Assembly (NCBI GenBank): GCA_963772675.1
Contig: CAVYYF010000011.1
Location: 186,001-250,000 of the forward strand
Source of the DNA: JAKAGZ01 sp963772675
GTDB taxonomy: Bacteria; Bacteroidota; Ignavibacteria; Ignavibacteriales; Ignavibacteriaceae
Direction: 5' to 3'
Length of the DNA: 64,000 nt
The notes under the pieces were generated by a model. It ran no database searches, had not been told where the DNA came from, and worked only from the letters and a program-made list of their open reading frames with translations. Each line of letters opens with the position of its first letter. Within the stretch, counting starts at the first letter, position 1. A program made the position numbers and the translations under genes. This document shows positions 55,684 through 64,000 of the stretch, one piece after another.

Positions 55684-56436
55684 ATGTTGACTAAAGGCGC
55701 AATTGAAAAGGCAAAGCACTACATTGAATCGCATACTTCCAGGGTTGAAGAAGGGGAATTTAAAAATACCAGTGGACCCTGTATAACATTGTCGCGAGAA
55801 GCAGGAGCCGGGGCTGAGGTAGTTGGCCAGATTATAATTGATACATTTTCGAGATTTAACCGGGACGGCAATCGTCTCTGGACAATGTTTGATCAGAATC
55901 TCATCGAAAAAGTTCTTCAGGATCATAACCTACCGTTACGTTTAAGTGAACTAATGGAAGAAAGAAAATATTCCGCTGTTAGTTCTATTATGAATGAGAT
56001 ATTAGGCGGGCAGCCCGGTACGTGGAATCTTTTTCATAAAACTAATAAGACTATTCTTCAACTTGCTCATATGGGATATTGTATAATTGTTGAGCGCGGT
56101 GGGAATATTATTACGACGAAAATGGATAATTGTTTTCACGTGAGGTTAATTGCTTCTGCCGAGGACAAAATTATGCATGTGATGGAAGTTTTTAATTTTA
56201 ACAGGAAAGAAGCCGCAGAATATATAAACAAAGAAGACGAGAACAGGAAGGAATTTATTCAGGCTTATTTTCATAAAAATATTGAAGACCCCGAATTGTA
56301 CCACCTTATTGTTAATACAAGTGAAATGAATTATGAACAAGCTGCGGAACTGATATACAGTACTGTTATGAAAAATTATTCAAAATATCTCAATGGTGAT
56401 GAGGCGAAAACTCTTAAGTATTTAAAATCACAATAA
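55684..56436 (+). CDS. Cytidylate-kinase-like P-loop protein
   Basis: A 250-residue member of the cytidylate kinase-like family. The P-loop region reads TLSREAGAGAEVVGQIIIDT, unusual for a kinase because it lacks a classical GKS/T; downstream are a switch-like segment CIIVERGGNIITT and a lid-type NRKEAAEYINKEDENRKEF. Members are usually annotated without a known substrate; a nucleoside monophosphate kinase or a regulatory P-loop protein are both possible. It stands alone with GGAGA before the ATG. Confidence 0.8.
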   Translation: MLTKGAIEKAKHYIESHTSRVEEGEFKNTSGPCITLSREAGAGAEVVGQIIIDTFSRFNRDGNRLWTMFDQNLIEKVLQDHNLPLRLSELMEERKYSAVSSIMNEILGGQPGTWNLFHKTNKTILQLAHMGYCIIVERGGNIITTKMDNCFHVRLIASAEDKIMHVMEVFNFNRKEAAEYINKEDENRKEFIQAYFHKNIEDPELYHLIVNTSEMNYEQAAELIYSTVMKNYSKYLNGDEAKTLKYLKSQ

Positions 56437-56874
56437 AATAATTTATACTGTTTTCTAAATCTTAAAAGGATTTCAAATCTCAGGTAGCCTTATTATTCAG
56501 TAGTTTAGAAAAATTTTTAAATCTTTTTTTTATGTTAATTTTTAACCATTATTGGAGAAGAATTATTTTGTTAAAATAGAGACAAGGATCCATTTATAAC
56601 TTGAGAAACAATTCAATCTGAACCGGTTCAACACAAAATTACTTTTGCGGCTAATAGATTCTAGTAGAATAAGTTGCAAAAATTATTTCTTGTGCTGTAA
56701 TGTTTTGCTATTAAATAAGTTCAATATAAATTAATAATTGCCTTTCATAAATTAGAATTCATATCAATAAATTTTCTTTGAACATTTTCCTTCAGCATTC
56801 CATAAGCAAAAATTTATACTTGTTAATAAAGCGATAATTTTTATAACTTTGGAACGAAAAAATAAGGGAAGAAA
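56437..56874. other. Intergenic region without a recognisable gene
   Basis: 438 AT-rich bases. The only distinct structure is a perfect 12-bp palindrome TGAACCGGTTCA at 56619-56630, a possible protein-binding site about 250 bases upstream of the TerB-like gene. No RNA gene or reading frame is convincing. Confidence 0.5.
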
Positions 56875-57288
56875 ATGGAATTCTCAGTTCTTGATAAAAG
56901 TAATTATTTGAAGGGATTACTTGTAATTGCAAAAAAAGATAACAAACTCACTGAACCTGAAAAAAAAATAATAAGAGATATAGCTTTGAGACTTGGATTT
57001 GCTACTGATTTTTATGAAGACACTTTGAAAAGCTTGCTTGCTAATAAGTATATTCACGAAGAACCTTTTGAATTTTCCCACAATAAAATTGCTGAATCTT
57101 TTGTGTGTGACGGTTTGAAGCTGGCATTCTCTGACGGCATTGTTCCCGACAAGGAAATAAAGTGGCTAAAACTGGTAGCCGAAAAAAACGGTCTTACTGA
57201 TGAATGGTTTGAGGGAAAATTGAGAGTTTACGGAGACATCAACCATACTCATAAAGGTTCTGAGTTTGCTTTATATTCTATTATATAA
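56875..57288 (+). CDS. TerB-like helical protein
   Basis: A 137-residue all-helical protein resembling the TerB/DjlA-type domain: two repeats of the form KKDNKLTEPEKKIIRDIALR and FSDGIVPDKEIKWLKLVAEK with acidic residues that in TerB may bind metal. TerB-like domains occur in stress, metal and phage-resistance systems, but no ter genes are nearby, so only the fold is claimed. It starts behind GGGAAG and sits upstream of the tricorn protease with ~150 bases between. Confidence 0.7.
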   Translation: MEFSVLDKSNYLKGLLVIAKKDNKLTEPEKKIIRDIALRLGFATDFYEDTLKSLLANKYIHEEPFEFSHNKIAESFVCDGLKLAFSDGIVPDKEIKWLKLVAEKNGLTDEWFEGKLRVYGDINHTHKGSEFALYSII

Positions 57289-57439
57289 AATGCTTCCTGC
57301 TTTTTAAGAACTAAACGGGATTCTTTACCGTTTCCATCCATCACATAAATGTTGAATTTTTGATTCAATATTAAAATGTTAAATTTTCAATTTGGCAAAG
57401 CATCACAAGCTATTAATAATTTATAATTATGGAGCTCTT

Positions 57440-60400
57440 ATGAAGAAACTATTCTTCTCTTTATTTCTTTTGCTTTTTACTGTTTATACTTATGCAGGCA
57501 ACGAAGCACGCTTGTTAAGGTTTCCGGCAATATACGGTGACCAGATTGTTTTTACTTATGCCGGCAACTTATACACCGTTTTTGCTAATGGCGGTATTGC
57601 AAGAAAGATGACAAACGATATTGGGTTCGAAATGTTTGCGAGATTTTCACCAGATGGAAAATATATTGCATTTACAGGACAGTACGACGGCAACACTGAA
57701 GTCTATCTAATGTCTGCAGAAGGAGGTGTTCCGAAAAGAGTTACTTATACTTCAACACTTGGTCGGGATGATATTTCAGACAGGATGGGGCCGAACAATA
57801 TTGTCTTTGGCTGGAAAAATAATGACGAAATAGTTTTTCGTTCACGCGAAAGAGAATGGAATGATTTTAATGGCCAGCTTTATCTGGTAAATAAAGATGG
57901 TGGATTAATTCACCAGCTGCCTTTTTCACGCGGCGGCTTTTGTTCATATTCTCCTGACGGAAGCAAGCTCGCATACAACCAGGTATTCAGAGAATTCAGA
58001 ACCTGGAAGAGATATCGCGGCGGAATGGCTGATGATATATGGGTTTATGATTTTGCAACAAAGAAAACTGAAAACATAACCAACAACCCGGCGCAGGATA
58101 TTATCCCGATGTGGCATGGAAATAAAATTTATTTCGTTTCAGATCGCACGGGAACAATGAACCTTTATGTCTATGATATTATGACAAAAAGCACAAGACA
58201 ATTAACCAGCTACAATGATTATGATATAAAATTTCCTTCGATTGGCGATAAAGCGATAGTTTACGAAAACGGCGGATACATTTATAAATTTGATCTGGCA
58301 ACGGAAAAAGCCGAAAAAGTGCCGATTCAAATTGATGAAGATTTTGATAGCGGAAGAGGCGGCATAGTTTCAGTTGGTAAGAATATTGATTCTTATGAAA
58401 TATCACCCGACGGCAGCAGAGCTCTCTTCAATGCACGCGGGGATATATTTACAGTTCCGGCTAAGAACGGACCAACCAGAAATTTAACAAACTCACCTGG
58501 TGTACACGATAGAAATCCTAAATGGTCTCCTGATGGAAAGTGGATCGCTTATATTTCAGATGCTTCGGGTGAAGATGAGATTTATATAATTGCGCAGGAT
58601 GGTTCCGGAGAATCGAAACAATTGACAAACGGAGCCGATACATACAAATATACTCTTTACTGGTCGCCCGATAGTAAAAAAATTATGTGGGCTGATAAGA
58701 AACTCCGGCTACTTTATGTAGATGTTGATTCAAAAAAAGTAATACAAGTTGCTCAGGCAAAAGCGTGGGAGTTTAATGATTATGTCTGGTCGCCTGATAG
58801 TAAATGGATAGCTTACGCAAAAAATGAAGTTGATGTACAGAACAAAGTTTATCTTTATTCAATGACCGATGAAAAGACTTATGCAGTTACAGACGGCTGG
58901 TATTCTTCTTACTCACCAGAATTCAGCAGCGATGGTAAATATCTATATTTTGTTTCTCAAAGAACATTCAGACCATCATACGGACAAACAGAATTCAATA
59001 CTATTTACAGGGATATGGCGAAGATTTATCTCGTTACCCTTACAAAGGATACACCTTCTCCTTTTGAACCGAAAAGCGACGAAGTTAAAATTACAGAAGA
59101 CAAGAAAGAAAACAGCAATGAAAATAAAAATGAAACTAAAAGTGAAAGCAAAGAATCAAAAGATAAAGTTAATGTAAAAGTTGATCCGGATGGATTAAAC
59201 GGGAGAATAATAGAACTTCCTATCGCTGCTTCAAATTACAGGAATCTCGTTTCTGTTGGCGATAAATTGTATTACCTTGAAAGAAGCAGTTCGGACAGTA
59301 AAACAAACTTAAAAGTCTTCAGCTTAAAAGATAAAAAAGAAACCGAGCTTGGTGAAGTTAATGGATTTGAAATCTCTGCAGATCAGAAGAAAATACTTGT
59401 AAGTGGTCACAACGAATATGCAATCCTTGATCTGCCTCTTCAAAAAGTAGATATGAAAGATAAGCTTGATCTTTCTGATATGAAGGTAAAACTTGATCGT
59501 CATGCTGAATGGACGGAAATTTTCAATGAATGTTGGCGCCAGATGCGCGATTTTTATTTTGCTCCTAATATGCATGGAGTAGACTGGAAATCTATAAAAG
59601 AAAAATATGCGCCGCTTGTTCCTTATGTTAATTGCAGGCAGGATCTTGACATACATAATCGGCGAAATGATTGGTGAAATCAATTCCGGTCACCTTTATG
59701 TAGGCGGGGGAGATTATCCAAAACCCGAAAGAATAAATCTCGGGCTTGCTCGGTGCAAGACTTTCGAAAGATCCTAAAACAGGTTATTATAAAATTGATG
59801 AAATATTAAAAGGTGAAAACTGGGATAAAAGCACCCGGTCGCCTTTGACAGAAGTTGGAGTGAATGTTAAAGTCGGAGATTATATAATTGCAGTTGATGG
59901 ACAGCCAACCGACAAGGTGAATGATATTTATGAATTGTTGGTTGACAAAGCAGGCAAGCAGGTTAAACTAACTGTGAATATAACTCCTACGAAAGATGGA
60001 AGCCATGAAACTACAGTTGTACCTATTGCAGACGAACACAGTCTGGATTATTACGATTGGGTTGAAGGCAACATAGAAAAAGTTAACAAAGCAACCAATG
60101 GTGAAGTTGGATATATTCATATTCCTGATATGGGGGCTGAAGGACTGAATGAATTTGTAAAACATTTTTATCCGCAGCTTTTAAAAGAAAGCGTTAATAA
60201 TTGACGTACGTGGTAATGGCGGAGGAAATGTTTCACCGATGATAATTGAAAAGCTGCGGCGCGAAGCAGTAATGATAGACATTGCGAGAAACACCGCTCC
60301 TTCTTATGATCCCGGGTGGAATGCAGGTCGGTCCAAAAGTTCTGCTTGCAGATCAGTTCTCTGCATCCGATGGTGATATTTTCACTTACAGGTTTAAGCA

Positions 60401-60722
60401 CGATAAAATCGGACCTGTGATTGGAATGAGAACCTGGGGCGGAGTTGTTGGTATTCGTGGTTCACTTCCTTTGATGGATGGAGGATATTTAACGAAACCC
60501 GAATTTTCACGTTATGACCTCCATGGGAAAAAATGGATTATGGAAGGACACGGCGTTGATCCCGACATTGAAGTTTACAATGATCCGGCAAGAGTTTACC
60601 AGGGAATTGATGATCAGCTTGATAAAGCTATTGAAGTTGTAAAACAGGAATTAAAGAAAAATACTCCAACTATTCCACCGCCACCGCCATATCCTGATTT
60701 CAGCAAAAAAGGCGGAAAGTAA
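57440..60722 (+). CDS. Tricorn-type S41 protease (four +1 frameshifts)
   Basis: A secreted (signal KKLFFSLFLLLFTVYTYAG) tricorn-protease homologue of ~1093 residues. The N-terminal six-blade WD40/PD40-type propeller has repeats such as FSPDGKYIAFTGQYDG and WSPDGKWIAYISD. A second propeller follows, then the C1 region, PDZ domain (VNVKVGDYIIAVDGQPTDKV) and serine protease core with catalytic Ser in DQFSASDGDIF and His in GHLYVGGGD. Extra bases at 59648, 59748, ~60190 and ~60317, all G, split the last third into four frames; removing them gives a continuous protein ending PPPPPYPDFSKKGGK. The ATG at 57440 follows GGAG. It may degrade peptides in the periplasm or at the surface. Confidence 0.88.
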
Positions 60723-60737
60723 TTCAATAGATTCATA

Positions 60738-60760
60738 GAGGCAGGTTAAAAACCTGCCTC
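60738..60760 (+). terminator. Hairpin downstream of the tricorn protease
   Basis: Perfect 10-bp stem GAGGCAGGTT-AAA-AACCTGCCTC, 15 bases past the stop. The following bases (CTCATTATT) are only moderately T-rich, so it may end transcription weakly or protect the 3' end of the mRNA. Confidence 0.6.
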
Positions 60761-60962
60761 CTCATTATTAGAAGAATACAATTCAACAAGTTACATCTTT
60801 ATTCTATATTTTTGCCTTTTATTCGCCGAAAACTCATTTTATTTTTGAACAAAATCAGGGGTAAACTTTAAGTAATTGTAAGCAAACCAAACATTTAGTT
60901 ATCTTGACATTAAAGCGGTATAGGGTTAATTTTACACGCTTTATCAATTTTTAGGTAAGAAT

Positions 60963-61784
60963 TTGGGTAAATCTCAATCGCAATCCGATGAAAAACTACA
61001 GGAGGCGCTAAAGAAATCTGGTGAAATTCCTGCCCACATTGCAATTATAATGGATGGAAACGGAAGATGGGCAAAAAAAAGAGGTCTTCCTCGTGTCGCA
61101 GGGCACAAACGCGGTGTTGATACAGTAAAAGAAATCACTGAAACTTGCGCTGAATTAGGTGTTAAATATTTAACTCTCTATACTTTTTCAACAGAAAACT
61201 GGAACAGACCAAAAGAGGAAGTTTCGATGCTGATGAGACTTCTCCTAAAAAGTCTGAAGGAAAGAGTTGGTGAATTAAATGAAAACAATATAAAGCTGAC
61301 TACAATCGGGAATGTTAACTCGTTACCGGGAGAAGTTCAGCACGAATTGTTTGAAGCTGTAGAAAAGACCAAGAACAATAAAAAAATGACACTTAATCTT
61401 GCGTTAAGCTACAGCGGCAGATGGGAACTCCTTGAAGCGATTAAAAAGATTACAAATCTTGTATCTGTGGGTGAAATTTCAGCAGACGAAATAAATGAGC
61501 AATGTGTTGCTGACCACTTAACCACAAAAAATATTCCTGATCCGGATCTTCTTATAAGAACAAGCGGAGAATTCAGAGTTAGTAATTTTTTATTATGGCA
61601 GATAGCATATACCGAATTTTATATTTCTGATGTGCTTTGGCCCGACTTTGGACGGAAGGATTTGTATGACGCAATTAAAAGTTTTCAGCAAAGAGAAAGA
61701 AGATTCGGAAAACTAAGTGATCAACTAAAAAAGAATGTTAAAGGCTTAAAGAATGTTTCAAACCTCCCCAAAGAAATTGTATAA
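60963..61784 (+). CDS. uppS: Undecaprenyl diphosphate synthase
   Basis: Cis-prenyltransferase of 273 residues making the C55 lipid carrier for peptidoglycan and other envelope polymers. Motifs are HIAIIMDGNGRWAKKRG, LTLYTFSTENWNRPKEE, LNLALSYSGRWELLEA and LLIRTSGEFRVSNFLLWQ. The start is TTG with a 20-odd-residue polar extension before the conserved core. Its 3' end overlaps bamA by 32 bases, tying lipid-carrier synthesis to outer-membrane assembly, a common gene order in this part of the tree. Confidence 0.94.
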   Translation: MGKSQSQSDEKLQEALKKSGEIPAHIAIIMDGNGRWAKKRGLPRVAGHKRGVDTVKEITETCAELGVKYLTLYTFSTENWNRPKEEVSMLMRLLLKSLKERVGELNENNIKLTTIGNVNSLPGEVQHELFEAVEKTKNNKKMTLNLALSYSGRWELLEAIKKITNLVSVGEISADEINEQCVADHLTTKNIPDPDLLIRTSGEFRVSNFLLWQIAYTEFYISDVLWPDFGRKDLYDAIKSFQQRERRFGKLSDQLKKNVKGLKNVSNLPKEIV

Positions 61785-64000
61785 ATACCTTATTGTGTTT
61801 TTTCTGTTATTTATTTCTACGGTTTCTTATTCACAATCATTCGGTAAAAGTTATAAAATATTAGGAATTACAGTCGAAGGTAACAAATCTGCTGATGCTG
61901 CTACTATTATAGCTAATAGTGGTCTTAAAATCGGCGGTGAAATTAAAGTAGGTGATAATTCCACAACTGCAATCAGGCAGATAGATGCCTTGAATATTTT
62001 TTCTGATGTACAAATACTAATAGAAAAACAGGTCGGCGATGGCGTTTTCCTTTTAATTAAGGTTAAAGAATATCAAAGATTTGAAAAGGCTGTACTTTCA
62101 GGTAATGATGAATTGAGTGATAGCAAACTTGAAGAAAAAATTAACTTTATTAGGGGACAAATTTTAAAGCCGCAGGACGTTGCAAGGTTAAAACAAACTA
62201 TCCTTAAAATGTATGATGATGACGGCTATTTGAACGCAATAGTTGATATGGAATACTTTAAATTTTTCAAAGCTGATACAACTGAAGATGAGATAATAAC
62301 AACCTGGCAAAATGAAAAGGACCTATCGGACGAATACAAGCTTCATTATAACAAAGCTGACCAGGTGTATTCCAATTTAATTGATAGAATTAAGGATAGA
62401 ATCCTATTAAAAATCAATATTACTGAAAACAATCAAACAACAGTAAGAGACATTGAGTTTACCGGAAACAAACACTTTGATAATGGTGATTTGAAAGGTG
62501 AGATGGACGATATTCACGAAGCTAAATGGTGGAAATTCTGGCAGGGCTCAAAGTTTGATCCGAATAAATTAAAAAAAGACGAAAAGAAGATTACAGATTT
62601 TTACCAATCGAAGGGATATCGTGATGCCGAAGTGCTCGGCGATTCATTGGTTTATTCTAATAATAAAGAAGATGTTAAAGTAATTGTAAATGTTTATGAA
62701 GGGCCGCAGTATTTTATCAGGAATATAACCTGGGAAGGTAACACTGTTTTCCCCGATTATATATTAAGCCAAAGACTGGACCTTGCAAAAGGCGATGTCT
62801 TTAATTATGATAAGTTGCAAAAAAATCTTCACGGTAACGAACAACAGTCAGATGTTTCTGCACTATATCTGGATAATGGTTATCTGACTTTTAATGTGAC
62901 GCCAGTGGAAACAAGAGTTCCAGGTGATTCTGTAGACATAAATATACGCGTACAGGAAAAAAATCAGTTTAAGATCGGAACAGTTGGTATTGAAGGAAAT
63001 ACTAAAACAATGGATAAGGTTATCAGGAGAGAGCTTTATACAATACCGGGGGCTTATTTTAATCGTGGGCTTTTGTTAAGAAGTATTCAACAGCTTGCCA
63101 ACCTGAAATATTTTAATGTAGAAAAATTATATGGACCAGAGGGGATTTCAACAAACCTGGCAAATGATAGCACTGTAAATGTTACTTTTAATGTTGACGA
63201 AAAATCGAGTGACTTTCTTAATGCTTCTGTAGGTTATAGCGGCAGTTTTGGATTCAGTGGAGCAATAGGAATTACGTTATCAAACTTCTCCCTTATTAAA
63301 CCCTTTAAATTGGGCGGCGGTCAGATACTCAGTTTTAACTGGCAGTTTGGTGTCTCAAGTGTTTACAGAACATTTTCTCTAGGATTTACTGAGCCATGGT
63401 CGTTTAATACTCCAACACTAGTAGGTTTTGAAGTTTTCGATACACGGCAACAATATATTTACGATTTACGCCAAACAGGTGCGACGCTGAAATTGGGACG
63501 AAGATTAAAATGGCCGGATGATTTTTTCAGTGTTCAGGGATTTTTAAGATACCAGAGAAATGATGTAATTAATGGTGGGGGTTATTATGTAACTGGATTA
63601 ACTAATGAATTTACTCTGGGAGCTACTATAGTCAGAAAAAATATTGATAACCCGACCTTCCCATCGCAGGGATCGAATGTCAGTTTGGACGGCCAAATTT
63701 CTGGCGGTCCGTTTTTGCCCGGCAATGTTGACTATTATAAACTTCATTTCAGTTCGGAATGGTACAGAAGATTATTTGGTTCCAGCAGGTTTACTCTCTA
63801 TACAATAGCTGAGCTTGGCTATATAAAAGAGCTTGAGTCAAATACAACCATTAACCCGTTTGACTTTTTCTTTATGGGTGGAAACGGTCTTGTGATAGCA
63901 ACAACACCTTTAAGAGGATATGAAGACAGATCAATCGGACCCAAAAATTCCAGCGGGCAGGTCCTAGGCGGACGGGTAATGATGAGATATACAACAGAAC
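61753..64000 (+). CDS. bamA: Outer membrane protein assembly factor BamA (runs off the window)
   Basis: Omp85-family core of the beta-barrel assembly machine, ~749 codons visible and no stop before the window ends. A signal peptide (LIVFFLLFISTVSYSQ) precedes POTRA domains (for example YKILGITVEGNKSADAATII, TVRDIEFTGNKHFDNGDL, IGTVGIEGNTKTMDKVIRRE), then the 16-strand barrel (NASVGYSGSFGFSGAIGI) and the conserved loop-6 segment LRGYEDRSIGP. The ATG lies inside the end of uppS in another frame, so translation is likely coupled. Confidence 0.93.
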   Translation, partial: MFQTSPKKLYKYLIVFFLLFISTVSYSQSFGKSYKILGITVEGNKSADAATIIANSGLKIGGEIKVGDNSTTAIRQIDALNIFSDVQILIEKQVGDGVFLLIKVKEYQRFEKAVLSGNDELSDSKLEEKINFIRGQILKPQDVARLKQTILKMYDDDGYLNAIVDMEYFKFFKADTTEDEIITTWQNEKDLSDEYKLHYNKADQVYSNLIDRIKDRILLKINITENNQTTVRDIEFTGNKHFDNGDLKGEMDDIHEAKWWKFWQGSKFDPNKLKKDEKKITDFYQSKGYRDAEVLGDSLVYSNNKEDVKVIVNVYEGPQYFIRNITWEGNTVFPDYILSQRLDLAKGDVFNYDKLQKNLHGNEQQSDVSALYLDNGYLTFNVTPVETRVPGDSVDINIRVQEKNQFKIGTVGIEGNTKTMDKVIRRELYTIPGAYFNRGLLLRSIQQLANLKYFNVEKLYGPEGISTNLANDSTVNVTFNVDEKSSDFLNASVGYSGSFGFSGAIGITLSNFSLIKPFKLGGGQILSFNWQFGVSSVYRTFSLGFTEPWSFNTPTLVGFEVFDTRQQYIYDLRQTGATLKLGRRLKWPDDFFSVQGFLRYQRNDVINGGGYYVTGLTNEFTLGATIVRKNIDNPTFPSQGSNVSLDGQISGGPFLPGNVDYYKLHFSSEWYRRLFGSSRFTLYTIAELGYIKELESNTTINPFDFFFMGGNGLVIATTPLRGYEDRSIGPKNSSGQVLGGRVMMRYTTE

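Noticed and set aside
56875..57288. A tellurite-resistance operon, from the TerB-like protein.
   Set aside because: No other ter genes are present; only the fold resemblance stands.

Overview
This AT-rich 64 kb window looks like a chromosomal segment from a member of the Ignavibacteria (Bacteroidota/Chlorobi side). The main clue is the C-terminal sorting domain of the subtilase at 8.6-10.4 kb: a FPNPFNP motif, a beta-sandwich and a final KKMVIMK, the style of type IX secretion tails in that group. BamA, an MlaE-type permease, Tat-exported ferredoxins, multiheme cytochrome c, GTP-type PEP carboxykinase and archaemetzincin fit a Gram-negative bacterium with a redox-flexible metabolism. I saw no rRNA, tRNA, CRISPR array or insertion sequence.

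Layout. 0-6.4 kb: acetate activation and its control, namely acs, a GNAT/acyl-CoA-synthetase-like fusion, acuB and acuC. 6.5-10.4 kb: a PQQ-propeller lipoprotein and a secreted subtilase. 10.4-16.2 kb: a TetR repressor facing an envelope export operon (LolA-like protein, two FtsX-type permeases, LolD-like ATPase, beta-barrel), with matching palindromic operators at both promoters. 16.4-24.3 kb: housekeeping and accessory genes (orphan antitoxin, two EamA transporters, Nudix hydrolase, DUF493, enolase, a DUF362 plus polyferredoxin pair, macrodomain).

24.3-39.1 kb is the most unusual region. Two divergent arms share a 597 bp intergenic region. The left arm encodes a Tat-exported 4Fe-4S protein, an NrfD-type membrane subunit, a 13-heme cytochrome c, a histidine kinase with a haem-c-type sensor domain, and two response regulators fused to GcvH-like domains. 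The right arm encodes a membrane-anchored GcvH-like protein, a second 4Fe-4S protein and NrfD pair, a cysteine-rich GcvH-like protein, a paralogous haem-type kinase, an NtrC-type sigma54 activator and archaemetzincin. None of the four GcvH-like domains has a lysine at the standard lipoylation position. I read this as an electron-transfer module with its own redox-sensing signalling, and I know of no description of the whole assembly.

39.2-64 kb: threonine catabolism (tdh-kbl), a lexA operon with two uncharacterised small genes and a palindromic candidate LexA box, ilvE with a structured leader, mlaE, pckG, a PAS-rich hybrid kinase, a GH13 debranching enzyme, a 7-TM protein pair, fumC, a cytidylate-kinase-like protein, a TerB-like protein, a tricorn-type protease, uppS, and bamA running off the right edge.

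A caution for any reader: at least ten genes, including essential enolase, carry single-base frameshifts that are each undone by adding or removing one base. I treat these as sequence or assembly errors and give one span per gene. Identifications rest on motif recognition and translated sequence; no database search was run.
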